Part shown: positions 10,986-23,780 of the stretch, in pieces | Layout: each line of letters opens with the position of its first letter | Numbering within the stretch: position 1 is the first letter of the stretch | Source of the DNA: Mayamaea pseudoterrestris | Taxonomy: Eukaryota > Bacillariophyta > Bacillariophyceae > Sellaphorales > Sellaphoraceae | DNA length: 64,000 bases | Reading direction: 5' to 3' | Assembly: GCA_027923505.1 (NCBI GenBank) | Contig: BROI01000015.1 | Coordinates: 620,001-684,000, forward strand | Notes under the pieces: generated by a model | Seen by the model: only the letters and a program-made list of their open reading frames with translations | What the model was told of the DNA's origin: nothing | Databases searched by the model: none | Position numbers and translations under genes: made by a program

Positions 10986-12893
10986 ATGTTTGGAGGCAAC
11001 CGACGAAACAACAAGGATGAGTCGCTGTCCAAGGCCATGCAGCCCGAAAATACACCAAAATCGACGGGAGGGTCGGTCACTGGATTTGACCCGGAAGGTT
11101 TGGAACGAGCAGCCAAGGCTGCTAGAGACTTGGACAACAGCAAAAACGCCAAATCTGCCATAGAGCTCATCAAGACGCAGGAAACGACCAAGCAGCACGA
11201 GTATGCCGCCAAGAGGGCGGAAATGGACGCTTACTCGCAACAAATGAGAGCGCAAAACATTGAACAGGAAGCAAATGAAGCAAGAAAGACTCTGGATGCA
11301 CAGACGCAACATGAAAGAGCTAGAGCCGAATATCAGGATCAGCTTGAGCGAAAGCGACAAGTCGACATGCTCAATGCCCAAAAGTACATGCAAGAGTAAG
11401 TAGTAGTTGATGAAAGAGGCGTATGTTGACTTGTTGGCGATTGGTCGTCTCACAGCAGCTTACAATTTGCATGATTGCCACAGAGAGTCATTGAAAAAGC
11501 AGGAGGAAATGGCGGCTCGACAGGAGGAAATGCGTCGTAAAACGTTAGAGTACGAAGCAAAACTGCGGACACAGACGGAAATTGCAAAGGCCAAGGCAGA
11601 AGCCGAGGGACGAATTGCTCAGGAGCGTCAAAATCACGATCTTATTCTGCAAAAGGTCAAGCTGGAAGCGCAGGAGCGTAGAGATACAGTTTTGAAAGCG
11701 ATTCAGGATGGTGGCAAACTGGTTGGAGAAGGTTTGCAGTCTTATCTGAGCGACACTGAAAAGTTAAGAAACACTGCGCTTACAATTACCGGAATTGCTG
11801 TTGGTGTTTATGCGGCGAGAACTTCCATTGGTATCACTGGTCGCTTCGTCGAGGCTCGACTTGGCAAACCCAGTCTTGTCCGAGAGACGTCGCGATTGTC
11901 CGTAGGCGGATTTCTGACAACTCCATTAGCATCTGCGAAACGATTATTTAATGTCGGAGTACATGAGCAGGACGCCTTAAAGGGTATAGTTTTGGAGGAG
12001 GGACTTGATTCGCAGCTTCGAAAAATAGCAGTCTCGACCGCGCATACGAAGAAAAACCGCGCTCCCTTTCGATCCTTGTTGCTTCATGGTCCCCCTGGTA
12101 CAGGTATGTGTGCAATCATGGCTGAGAACGCGGCAACACTTGATTTTATCGTTCGAGTTGGTTTGTCCTTCCATCGGTGACTAACATCTTTTTTGAAACA
12201 TCAGGCAAAACTATGTTTGCGCGCAACCTTGCCTATCACTCGGGGCTGGACTATGCCATTTTGACGGGTGGGGACATTGCGCCATTGGGCAGAGACGCTG
12301 TAACTGAGCTTCACAAACTGTTTGACTGGGCCAAGACTAGTCGAAGAGGTCTTTTGCTGTTTGTGGACGAGGCAGATGCTTTTCTACAATCTCGCGAAAG
12401 GACTCGCATATCTGAAGACCAACGAAATGCATTGAACGCATTCTTGTTTCGTACGGGTACTGAGAGTGACCAGTTTATGATGGTGTACGCGAGTAACCAG
12501 CCGGCGCAATTCGACGACGCTGTGCTGGATCGAATCGACGAGATGGTGCCATTTAATCAACCTGGTACGGAAGAGCGGAAAAAGATGATTGCCATGTACA
12601 TTGACAAGTATTTACTTAATCCTCCGAGTCGATGGGCCCGCAAGGTTGAGACTGTGGACATTGGCGATGCTGAGATTGACCGGGTGGTTGCCGAAACTGA
12701 AGGATTTTCGGGTCGTGCCATTTCCAAGCTAGCAATTGCGTGGCAAGCGGCAGCATACGGTACTGACGGTGCGATATTAGATCGTGACACGTTCTTTAAG
12801 ACGGTTGAACATCACAAGCGAAGCATGTCGATCAAGGACGAATGGATGAAGCATGCGGAGGAGAGAGCTCACATGCTGACACTAGACCGTTAG
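10986..12893 (+). CDS. ATAD3: ATAD3-family mitochondrial AAA+ ATPase
   Basis: Three exons, 10986-11395, 11484-12103 and 12205-12893, joined by introns of 88 and 101 bases, give 572 aa, normal for the family. The order is classic ATAD3: N-terminal region with a long charged coiled coil (about 45-230), a hydrophobic segment ALTITGIAVGVYAARTSIG (about 234-252), then a AAA+ domain with Walker A GPPGTGKT (about 338-345, split by intron 2) and Walker B LLLFVDEADAF (about 392-402). ATAD3 spans the inner mitochondrial membrane, with the ATPase in the matrix, and works in nucleoid organisation, cristae structure and lipid handling at contact sites. The second intron acceptor restores the lysine of Walker A, which confirms the splice. 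The motif residues look intact. Confidence 0.95.
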
Positions 12894-12948
12894 TATAGAA
12901 GACGGACGTAGCATTAGAGTTATAAAACAACGTTATCGTATAGCTTTG

Positions 12949-14487
12949 TCATATTTGTAGCGAGTCCGCGCTCTCTCTTCTTACACCGCCACTGTAGCTG
13001 ATGGCCCTGACATCAAGGGGACCGACGGCGGAGTTCGACCATTGACTCCAGAAGCGTTCTATCCGTCGTCTGACAGAGTTTTCGGTGTCTTGTATGTAAA
13101 CACATGCCACTGCATCAAAACCTCCAGCTCCAGGGCATAGTGCAGCAACAACTCCAGGCAGCTGCATAGTAGCATCGGCCAATAGCGTTTGCTCGTCAGG
13201 TTCAATGGGAACGCCTGCCTGATCACCCATGGCTTTTAAATGCTTGCGTGAATCCGATAGCGCCTGATGTAAGGCAATGAGTTTAGAGCCACATGATATA
13301 TCATTGTCTTGTTGAAGGCCTTTCCATTCATCTGCAGTCACATTCGCAAATTGTTCACGCTCCTCGGCAGTCGGTCGACATGCAAGCAATGATTGACACA
13401 GCTTGGCTATTCTATCATTTACTTGCGCCAGCTCCGTCCACAATAGCGGATCTGTTTGTGAATTCTTCCATTGCAGCACCTTGCGAGCCATACCTGGACT
13501 TTCGGAACCGCCTGCAACGTCGGCCAAGATAACCTGCAGTAAACTGTCGCTACTGAAATTTAGAGGTTCCACAATGCAGTCCGACTGCCATTGCCCATGC
13601 ACACAGTCACGCAAGCAATGCTGGACGGTTTGATTGCTCCCCGCATCTCTATTGCCAGCGTCTCCTTCTGCATTTTCGCCAGTCGTTGACGTGAGCAAGT
13701 CCAACACATTCCGAATGGCAGCTTCAGGAAATCGGCGATAAACGTGCGATCCACTGCAGGCAGCCGAAACATCGAAACCGCTGCCAATCTTTCCTTGTGC
13801 GTAGCAGTGCGAAATTTGGCTCAATCCTGTTATAATTGCTTGCTGCTGCTGCATAACATTTCCGTCATCCTTCATCAGCGCATAGCAAAGAGCAGCCACA
13901 AGACTTGTCACGAGACAAGCCGAGCTCCCCAGACCCGTCTTAGTGACGCGGCCATTAACGCGCTTCGCTGGCTGCCATTGAAAATCATTCATGTTTGAAG
14001 ATTCATGGCCTCGTGGGGACTGCGAAACATCGTGTACTGAACATATGTTCGATTCGCTTATAGATCCACCCCCGTAAAACTCATTGTCGGCCCAGATTGT
14101 GATCTGAACCTCGTGAATGGCTAGAGAGACGTCCAGATAAAGCAAGGCTATCTTTAACGTTTTCTCGACAAATATATTGCTTTCTGGTTCACCGTCGGTA
14201 GGACAATTGATGGCAGACGTCAAGGATAGTGTATGTCGATCAAATACGTAGGTCCACGTCTGCCGAAACTGGGGACTTGTAACGCTGATTTTAACAGTTG
14301 ATGTCGTATCTGTAGCATCATTTTGTAGGAACAGCTTTACTTTTGTGTAGAATCGCTTGTCGACGGCAATGACGAGGCCAATGTTTTTTGGCTCCAAGAC
14401 GAGGTAGCCTCCAGCCAGCAGAATCTTTCCCGGAGCAGAAGCGACGACAGTCTTTGTTTCTAGCGCAGATGGAACGTTGTCGGACAT
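12949..14487 (-). CDS. PMK: Phosphomevalonate kinase (GHMP family)
   Basis: Single exon, 512 aa. It phosphorylates mevalonate-5-phosphate with ATP to the diphosphate in the cytosolic mevalonate pathway that supplies sterols. GHMP motifs are in order: N-terminal SAPGKILLAGGYLVLEP (about 17-33), the ATP-binding loop TKTGLGSSACLVTS (about 183-196), and C-terminal CPGAGGFDAVACV (about 451-463). Length and motifs match the eukaryotic ERG8-type enzyme rather than the unrelated animal PMK. No targeting peptide is visible, in keeping with a cytosolic enzyme. Its 3' end faces that of ATAD3, 55 bases away. Confidence 0.93.
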   Translation of the reverse strand: MSDNVPSALETKTVVASAPGKILLAGGYLVLEPKNIGLVIAVDKRFYTKVKLFLQNDATDTTSTVKISVTSPQFRQTWTYVFDRHTLSLTSAINCPTDGEPESNIFVEKTLKIALLYLDVSLAIHEVQITIWADNEFYGGGSISESNICSVHDVSQSPRGHESSNMNDFQWQPAKRVNGRVTKTGLGSSACLVTSLVAALCYALMKDDGNVMQQQQAIITGLSQISHCYAQGKIGSGFDVSAACSGSHVYRRFPEAAIRNVLDLLTSTTGENAEGDAGNRDAGSNQTVQHCLRDCVHGQWQSDCIVEPLNFSSDSLLQVILADVAGGSESPGMARKVLQWKNSQTDPLLWTELAQVNDRIAKLCQSLLACRPTAEEREQFANVTADEWKGLQQDNDISCGSKLIALHQALSDSRKHLKAMGDQAGVPIEPDEQTLLADATMQLPGVVAALCPGAGGFDAVACVYIQDTENSVRRRIERFWSQWSNSAVGPLDVRAISYSGGVRRESADSLQI

Positions 14488-14689
14488 TCTTTAAGGCTTT
14501 CAATGAGCATCAACACCGTAGTTCAGATGTAGTAATCAACTTCTGGTCGAAGTTGAATGGCAGTGTCGCATGTAGTACCTGTACGACATGCACTAACTGC
14601 ATCAATAGTCAAGCTCATTCACAGTCAGTCGGTAAATTACCTACGCATACGAAAAGGTCCATATATACAAAATCGAGTCACATTTAACG

Positions 14690-16949
14690 TCAACCGTCTT
14701 TTGTCGTCGGAACATCGAAATCAATATCTCGCCAGGCGACGGGAAATTCTTGGGTCCAAAAGCCTTGCCGTATTGCATGGTAAGACCGCATCACATTGCG
14801 CTTCATTTTTAACCAGCGGTCACTATCCGGAGTATAGTAAAAGCTATCAAGCAAACCATGCTCGTAGCCGATTGCCTTCTTCCTTTGCACATGATAACCC
14901 CGCATTCGATTGATGTATCCCTGTGTGCATGCAACGATGCAAGATTAGCGTGAGACACCCCATGCAATGTAGTATCTGTAATGTTCCTCACCATCGACAC
15001 GACATACCGTAAATGTGCTAAAGTACGCCCCAATAAATGTTTGCCCCCGCGATGCCACCAGCTGATCGACCATTCCGTACTATAAAGTCAGTTGACGAAA
15101 GACATTTAGTGGATGATCATCGATCGACACTACCCAAACAGGCGATTTTAAGACTTACGTAGTTGGGATTCAAGTCTCCAAGCTCCTGCTTAAAGTCATT
15201 TAAAAAGAGCAGATGGTAGTGCTGTGCCAACGGTTTAAAATAGTCTGTTGACTTTTCATCAGTTGCAACAAAGACAGTTCGACCTTCCTTCAGTAACTTG
15301 GCCGAATTGTTCACATATATTTCATCAGCTGACATGTGCATTTCCTTGTACTGGAAGTCGCCTCGACGAATATGAAAACTGTCGTAGCTGCCGTCATTGC
15401 TTTTGCTGACCGTCCGCGCAATCTGCCGGACCGCCTCGATAACCCTGGCTGAAGCGCATTGGATCTCGTCAAGATAACGCAAGTGGTCTCTTACAAAACG
15501 TTTTGTCCACAGATCCATTTTCCAGTCTGTGTAAGAGCAGCAACGCTGTGAGCACACCAAGCACAATCAGAAGGCACATGTCGAATATGAGTTACCTTCA
15601 AACAAATAGAATGCATAGAAATGGACAAGCATTCGGTTGCTGCCACCCTGTTTTTCTTCGCCCTGGAGGTGAATGATTTTCTGGTTCTGCCAGAACGAAT
15701 CATAAAGACAAAGCTCGCGTCGATCCGCCATGATTTCCCTCATTCGCAATTCCATTGATGCGTTGACAGGTGTTGGTCGCCCATTATACGACTGCAATCG
15801 TTTCTGCCAACGGGCATTTTCAGGCACGTTTGGCTGCTCTGTCGCCTCTTGACGGAATAGCTCATCAAGCGACTTGCTCATGCGGTCCGTCCCAGCATTC
15901 CCTCGCTGCGCTGGAAAAGCCGCCACGCACCGCGAAAACTGCCAGTCTAGCTTCGGCACGACGTTTCGAAACCACGTCCAAAGGTTCTTGGTCTTGCCAG
16001 CTCGAGCCGACTCCCAGTTATTCCCTCCCGTCCAATCTGTAATATTATCGGGCGGAAACGATACTTGGCCATTCGTTTGGTTTCGTAATTGCCCCGTCAT
16101 GGCGACTCGCTCAAGAAACTCATCAAAGTGTATGACCTTTAGATTAGCATGTTCCTCCGCGATGGAATCAAAGTGAAAAAAGTCTCCAAAGGTAAACTGC
16201 TTCTTGTGCTGCTTTTGCTTGCCGTTCCAAAGCAAGTACATGGTTTGCTGAGGCGGTAGCACGAGCGTCCGTCCGGTCGCGACGGCAAAAACGACTGCCG
16301 TCTCCATGGCCTGTACATGTTCGTTCATATGCATGAGTGAGACTGGAAGGTCTTCAGCCGTCACTAATAGTCGGCATTCGATGCTTTGGACAAGAGTAGC
16401 AATGATTAGGTTTCCGATCAAGAGCACTTACCATTCGAATATTGTTCCAACCGCCTTCATCTGCATGTAGAAGAGGTGCAACAGGTAGGTTTCGTCAGCC
16501 ACAACGTCGAGTCAAAATTTCATACTATCCTGCCCAAACTACTCTGTTATTTCTCGCTTACCTGGTTCAAACGTGAGATACTGTTCTTCCTGCGTCTTGA
16601 ATGGAGAAACAAAGGCTGCATCCTGAGGATTGTCTTGCCAGTAAACCATTTCCTCGACGGCAGCTTTTGATGCTGGACCTCCATGAGCGCTGCAAGTCAA
16701 ACCTGCAACAACATGCGCCGACGCATCTTTATCAACTGCTCTAGATTGCTCACTATCAGATCCTTGTTTATTCATGTTAAGAAACTCGAGTTTTGACGGT
16801 AAAGCCATTGGAAGCTGCATGGAATTCAAATCAATGACGATTACTTGCGTCAAATTGGCCACGACGAAGAGCAAAAGCAAGCCGATGATTATTGTTTTCG
16901 AGGCTGTGAGAGCTCGATTATTGCTGTTGGCAGCGTTGGAAGGCGCCAT
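14690..16949 (-). CDS. GDP-fucose protein O-fucosyltransferase-like type II membrane protein
   Basis: Six exons rebuilt on the minus strand: 16562-16949, 16432-16460, 15596-16310, 15159-15526, 15008-15079 and 14690-14920, giving 600 aa with all phases consistent. Exon 2 is only 29 bases and supplies the donor-binding motif EGGWNNIRM, which then joins AMETAVVFAVATGR. A signal anchor (about 19-38) places the catalytic part in the Golgi or ER lumen. HIRRGDFQ (about 429-436) matches the conserved HxRRGD motif of the plant/algal O-fucosyltransferase superfamily. The substrate cannot be told from sequence. The GG-N and HIRRGD motifs both look intact, so the enzyme is probably active. The related alpha-1,6-fucosyltransferases are an alternative. 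Confidence 0.85.
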
Positions 16950-17166
16950 GATGAAGGTTGAAGAAAGGTGATAAACTGGTGAGTGAAGGTGATGAATAGA
17001 GCGGCCATGGTCGATCGAGGCGTTTTCGTCGGCTGAAGAAAGTCGTACCGGTACACGGCTTTATGTCGGAACGGTACTCCTTGACGTTTGAATCCAGAGC
17101 CATCGATTCTGCGCGGCAGATTCGACGAGTCGATTGACCCATCACTTTGCTGTCATACACCTTAAC

Positions 17167-18460
17167 ATGCTAAAAATTCTTGCAACACTTCCCTTGCTAC
17201 TGCTGATAGCGGCTCCGAATGTTTTTGCAGATGCATCAACCTCCCGAGCCGCCGCTAATCTTGCTTTGTCACTCGGTCAACAATTTGATCGATGGAGCAG
17301 TCGACGACGAACAACCGACAATGACGCTGTCATACTTGCATCATCAGTAAAGTCGCGAAGCGAATCGAGAGGAGGATCTTCCTTGGCTATCAAGAGCATG
17401 ACTGCCAAGCAAAAGGCAGCCTTCAAGTATGTTCATAACACACGAGACTGGCACGATCTTTTACTTCACCATCATTTGACACGCGTCTAACACCTAACAC
17501 CACTTCACCTCATCATTCATCACCTGTAGTCTCTTTTCCGGCGGAGCTGCAGGTACTGTCGCTTCCACTTTAACAAATCCTCTTGATGTCATAAAAACGC
17601 AATTACAAAGCTCTGAACATTCCAGAACAATTGTGACAGAAACAGGCGAAATCATTCGACGGAACAAGCATGCACTCGGCGTGGCCCAGCAGATTATGCG
17701 TGATGATGGCTTGGCAGGCTTTTGGCGGGGACTACCACCGACCTTGGTGGGTATCATTCCATCACGATCCGTTTATTTTTATGCCTACCAAAAGATGAAG
17801 CACTTGCTGGGGAAAACGTCGCCGAAACACTTTAGCGAAGGCAGTCCTCCAAACGCGCTCGTTGCTGGCTTCATGGCGGGCATTGCCGGAAACACAATCA
17901 CCAATCCCATCTGGATGGTGCGCACGCGAATGCAACTACATGCCGACAAGACGGCGGGACAGCACGCCTACAATGGTTACGTTGACGCAATATCGACCAT
18001 TTTTCGGGAGGAAGGCTTGGCTGGCTTTTACAAGGGAATCACTGCTAGTTACTGGGGATGCGCGGAAGGCGCCTGCCAATTTTTGTTGTATGAAGATCTT
18101 CAACGACGACTACTGAAGCGAATTAACCGTCGACGGCTCTCGCAAGGCCTGAAGCCAACCAAGAATCTGTCGAACGCGCACTACTTTTGGTGCGCCGCCG
18201 CGTCCAAAATGTGCGCCACCATTGCCACATATCCGCACGAAGTGGCCCGGACGCGCATGCGGGAGCAAGCTCGGGAAGGCATCTTTCGATATACGGGCAT
18301 GTGGCAAACATTGGCATTGATTGCTAAGGAGGAAGGAGCAAGCAGCATGTACGCTGGTATGGGAGTGCACTTGATGAAGGTTGTTCCAAACTCGGCGTTC
18401 ATGTTTTTGACGTATGAGATTGTGAAAAGTTGGCTGGGAGAGTTTCAAGTGGTGAACTGA
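17167..18460 (+). CDS. Mitochondrial-carrier-family protein, Rim2/SLC25A33-36-like, with signal peptide
   Basis: Exons 17167-17426 and 17530-18460 (intron 103 bases) encode 396 aa. Three carrier repeats are seen: NPLDVIKTQLQ, NPIWMVRTRMQ and YPHEVARTRMR. The Trp in the second and PHEVARTR in the third are typical of the pyrimidine-nucleotide (Rim2, SLC25A33/36) and folate/FAD/NAD branch, so the likely cargo is a nucleotide or cofactor. The N-terminus is unusual: MLKILATLPLLLLIAAPNVF reads as a secretory signal peptide followed by a Ser/Arg-rich transit-like stretch, as needed for a plastid of secondary origin rather than a mitochondrion. ATG 17167 is the first in frame and opens exactly at this signal peptide. 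Location in a plastid envelope is inferred. Confidence 0.88.
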
Positions 18461-18600
18461 GCTTTGCTCTGATGCTACTCATGTATTGCGGCAATCAAGG
18501 CTGTATTTGTTCTGCAGTTCACGATGTTTATTCGTCGTCATGCATACAAAGATATCATATACACTGTTATACTGTAATGATGCAGTTATCGTAAAATTAT

Positions 18601-19730
18601 TTAGCTCTTGACAGCAATTGCCTTGGCCACACTGGCGGATAAAAGCCACTGAACTATCAAGTCCACTACAATGTCGGCACCACGTTCGTTCAAGTGTAGC
18701 TCATCCGTCAGTAGCTTGTTTCCCACCATGGCCGATAATGCATTCCAATTGAATAGCCGAGCAACGTGATACATCGGCGCCATGGCAAGCATCAATAGTG
18801 GCTGCATCTCGACAGGAACGATACGCTTGCCTCGACGATTCTTATGCAAGTATTCCTCCAACCGATCAAAGACTGGAATGACAACGCATTTCTCATCCGT
18901 CTTGGCCACCCGCTCAATCACCTCATTAGCTTCACGAATGAGTGCGTTCGCGCCCGACCTCAAGTCTTCACCCATGGGTGGCAATGTGCACAGTGCAACC
19001 TTGACGACGGGGGACGACTTCCGAATAAAGTCTAGAATGCCAGTCAAGTTTCGCTCAAAGGTTGCCATGTTGGGTCGCTCAGGCAAGTTATTCATGCTCA
19101 CCACTTGCTTGCCCCATGATGCGCAATACATGGCTCGTACGTCATTAGTTCCAATCCAGATCATGATAAAGTCTGGGTAGCAACCAAGTGCCTTGTTGAG
19201 GCGTTCGTTGAGTATTGTGTGCGAGGTAATTCCATTCTGCTCGAGTGAAAGGCAAAACGTCAATTTTGGGTTGAATTGGCGCGCATGAATAGGTCGAACA
19301 TCGAGCCTCATAGGCTACCACTCACCTGTCCAGCATTCACGACCCAGAGGGGGTCCACAAAGGCTCCTCCTGATGATGGGACATCCATTCCAAGCGCCGC
19401 ACTCAATTTGATTGGGATTTCCGGCGTAATGCTGGCACTAAGATTGCCATGTGTCAAGCTATCGCCAAGGCAGAGTAACACTGGCCTTCGTCGCGGACGA
19501 TTTCTAGCCCACATCATGAACTTTTCAGTTCTATTGTCAGGAGGAGCACTCACTGTTTCTACTGTAATATAGTAAACACCGGCGAACAGAAACATGCCGA
19601 GCCCCAACTTCCAGCTGTAAAGAATCAAGACGAGAATGGAAAGGACCAGAAAACCCATGAGAAATTGAAGAATTCCATCAAAGCCTCGGCGATCATGCAA
19701 GCCAGTGTGGTAGGAATTGGAAGCAGCCAT
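18601..19730 (-). CDS. Membrane-anchored SGNH/GDSL hydrolase
   Basis: Exon 1 19326-19730 and exon 2 18601-19236 (intron 89 bases, phase 0) give 346 aa. One long or two short membrane segments lie at about 20-57. The hydrolase core follows: block I CLGDSLTHG (Ser nucleophile, about 91), WVVNAGQNG across the splice junction (block II), IGTND (block III, about 163-167) and TDELHLNERG (block V, Asp/His, about 312-321). All catalytic blocks are present. SGNH enzymes cleave ester bonds in lipids or acetylated sugars; the substrate here is unknown. The gene is convergent with the carrier gene, with only 140 bases between the stops. Confidence 0.9.
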
Positions 19731-20057
19731 GGCGATGCTCGACTTTGCGCAGAAAAATCATCAAATTGTCAGGATTGTGGGGAAGATCCATGCCGTCGAA
19801 AACGAAGCTGCTGCGTCTCCGACCGATCCCGAGGCATGTGACCCTGTGAAAGCGTCACTCCGGTACTGTCACGCTTTTTAGTACCGGAGCGGTTTCAACT
19901 TGACAGGCGTTCAACGCTCATTCAAGGCCCGGCTCGCTCGCAGCCAATTTTTGGTGAAGCTGATGGCAGACTTCTTCATCGATTCATCATCGACTACGTA
20001 GCTGTGGTCGACTGATTCTTTCTTTCGATCAAGCCATCAGCAGAGCTACTGGTTGTC
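19731..20057. other. Divergent intergenic region
   Basis: 327 bases between the SGNH gene and the small Cys-rich gene, transcribed apart. A pair of short 'gtaccgg' elements flanks 19860-19890. No other structure is recognised. Confidence 0.4.
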
Positions 20058-20456
20058 ATGTCGGTCGACTTTACACCCAATTATGAAACGCAATCCTTTT
20101 GCACGCGGTTGTTTTGCTGGCCTTGTCAAACTGGAGTGGCGGCGACGAATGCCATTCTCGCCTGCGACTTGGTCGGGTTCTGCACCACCATTTGGTGCTG
20201 CCCGGTACGTTATATTGACAGCAACGGAGGCGAAATGTTTGCCGAGCGTCGTTGTTAATGTTCTATATCTGTCTATGTTGCAACTCAACTTCAAATTCCA
20301 ATTTGTTTTACATATCAGTGCCGAACATTTTGTGGCTGGTTTCCGACACAAACAGAGCTGAATCAAGTCATGGATGAGCCCGATGAAATTCCATATGAAA
20401 GGGTATTTGAATTGGAGAAGCGGAAGAGAATGATGATGTCCGCACAGGCACACTAG
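20058..20456 (+). CDS. Small Cys-rich protein, 94 aa, two exons
   Basis: Exon 1 20058-20204 ends at a strong donor (cccg|gtacgt), and exon 2 20319-20456 follows catatcag; both are phase 0. Neither exon alone is a convincing gene, but joined they make a coherent protein: an N-terminal tail, a Cys-rich, partly hydrophobic core (FCTRLFCWPCQTGVAATNAI, then CDLVGFC, WCCPCRTFCGWFP), and a highly charged C-terminal helix (EIPYERVFELEKRKRMMM). Eleven Cys in about 45 residues suggest palmitoylation, metal binding or a disulfide core. No family is recognised; there is some likeness in layout to PLAC8-type Cys-rich membrane proteins. There is no signal peptide. Confidence 0.68.
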
Positions 20457-22059
<1,603 letters not shown>

Positions 22060-22249
22060 GGTACAATAAAGTTTTACTTGGCATGTACTATTTTTTGTAT
22101 CAATCATGATCGAATCCTATAGCTCTAAGATATGTAACGAGAGGTTTTAAAAGAAGTTGCAACTAGTTGTTTTATAAGTTCGCGAGTGCGGCATGACTGG
22201 ATTTAAGCTGAGTCTCAACTCTTGCGCAATGCCTGCTAGTAGCAACATG

Positions 22250-23140
22250 CTATTGATCCACATCGCTGCCTGCTGCATATCGAGATCTATCATAAGTCAA
22301 GCCGTAATCAATAAAGAGCTCCTCGCCAGCTAAAACGTCACGCTCAAGCCGAAACATGACGGACCGGTCCTCTATGTCTTCCTCCGTCACCACATTGACA
22401 TCCATTCCCTTTGGCGGCTCGTTGATGCGACACAGCGTCGTTGGAACCGTTCGCAACGATCCCAATATTGTTGACGTAAAGAGCCAGACTGAAAGGAATT
22501 GGCCATCACTTCCGCCGAAGCAAAATGCATCCAAAATTCCGTTCGCATTGGTTGGATCAATTATGTATTTCGAATCGGAGAATCTCCAGATATAAGATTC
22601 GCATTTTGGACATCGTCTCAGTTTGGCTAGATTTGTTTGAAAAGGAGCGACAACGCCTGGATATGTCCCAAGCGCCAAACCTTTCGGCAAATCAGTATTG
22701 GCGAAAACGCCAAGTCCAGCTCCTGGTACGGATGATTGTCGCACTTGTATCTCTTCATTTTCTCTGACAAGTAGCTTGCCACGAGGCTGATCGCAGACGG
22801 CAACGAATCCAACGTAAGTGGTTATGCCTGCAGCAAGTCGAACAAGCCAAGATGTTGCCAATGAGAGATCAGCGTTGATGGCGGTTTGAAAAGCCAACGA
22901 ATGATGACGGTAAGCATGGTTGGTTTTCCGTCTTGTTGAAAGCAGTCGCCGAGAGAATCCACTGTATTCGCGTTCCGTCTTGTGCCTGTTTAAAGGAGTT
23001 GATCGGCCTGGTTTTGGTTTTTGGAAGGACATGATGCCATGATGGATAGTCGGTGGATGAGAACGAGGAGCACTTCGCATATCTGCTGACGCTGCAGTGA
23101 ATGCCAAGCAGGCGAAGAAAAGATTCATTCGATACCTCAT
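22250..23140 (-). CDS. SET-domain protein with N-terminal signal peptide
   Basis: Single exon, 296 aa, from an ATG at 23140 (a second in-frame ATG lies four codons later). The first about 20 residues (NLFFACLAFTAASADM) look like a signal peptide, followed by a basic Ser/Arg-rich stretch resembling a transit peptide, then a hydrophobic segment SWLVRLAAGITTYVGFVAV. The SET domain fills the rest: VPGAGLGVFANTDLPKG, CPKCESYIWRFSDSKYIIDP, CRINEPPKG in place of the usual NH motif, and the C-terminal GEELFIDYGLTYDRSRY. SET enzymes methylate lysines. The presequence points away from histones to an organelle or endomembrane substrate, perhaps plastid; this is inferred. Confidence 0.8.
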   Translation of the reverse strand: MRYRMNLFFACLAFTAASADMRSAPRSHPPTIHHGIMSFQKPKPGRSTPLNRHKTEREYSGFSRRLLSTRRKTNHAYRHHSLAFQTAINADLSLATSWLVRLAAGITTYVGFVAVCDQPRGKLLVRENEEIQVRQSSVPGAGLGVFANTDLPKGLALGTYPGVVAPFQTNLAKLRRCPKCESYIWRFSDSKYIIDPTNANGILDAFCFGGSDGQFLSVWLFTSTILGSLRTVPTTLCRINEPPKGMDVNVVTEEDIEDRSVMFRLERDVLAGEELFIDYGLTYDRSRYAAGSDVDQ

Positions 23141-23780
23141 TGTCTTGCTGCTCCTAGCTGTCGCAATTTAAGAGAGTCCCTAAAGGCGACTGGACGCATC
23201 GCCATGGTCGACCGATCGAATGATGTTCAAATCTCAAGAGCGCGCGGGACGCGCTGACAAAGATACGGGAAATCTATCTTTTCAGTGCCGCTTTCTCTCA
23301 GAAGTCATCGGAGTCGAAAGCGATGCGTGAGCGACGCGCATGGGATCAACCAACGCCACAATCGAGACCCATCGAGCATCATCGAGACGCGGCAGCAGAA
23401 CATTCAAAACTCCTCTCTAATCGTGAGCAGCGTTTGATCCCTTTTTACAATCTTATTGCTGTAATTGAATTTAATGTAAGTTAATAATTGAATGAGGACG
23501 AGAAGAAGAATATTGGAGCAAATACTTTGGAGCGGCGAAAGACTCGGCGGCAGCACGATTCTGCGGCGTCTCGATGGCCTTCCATTCCCATCTTAAGCCT
23601 TTATCCAACGAATTGCGCCTGATATGCGCATCCGTGACATGGAGGATCTCAGATGCTAATAGATTGCCGTTGGAAATAGTTTACATGTGATTGTCTTCGC
23701 CGCTGTTCGGAGGCATCTGCGTTTGCTGCCACCGGCACTAAAACCATTTGGCTATTCTTCAACTAGACTCACCTAAAACC
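23141..23780. other. Divergent intergenic region
   Basis: 640 bases between the SET gene and the RING gene. No open frame with recognisable content is seen. It presumably contains both promoters and leaders. Confidence 0.45.

Noticed and set aside
10620-11453. 277-codon open frame on the minus strand
   Set aside because: It lies across the ATAD3 promoter and first exon in antisense, with no recognisable motif; the plus strand there is clearly coding.
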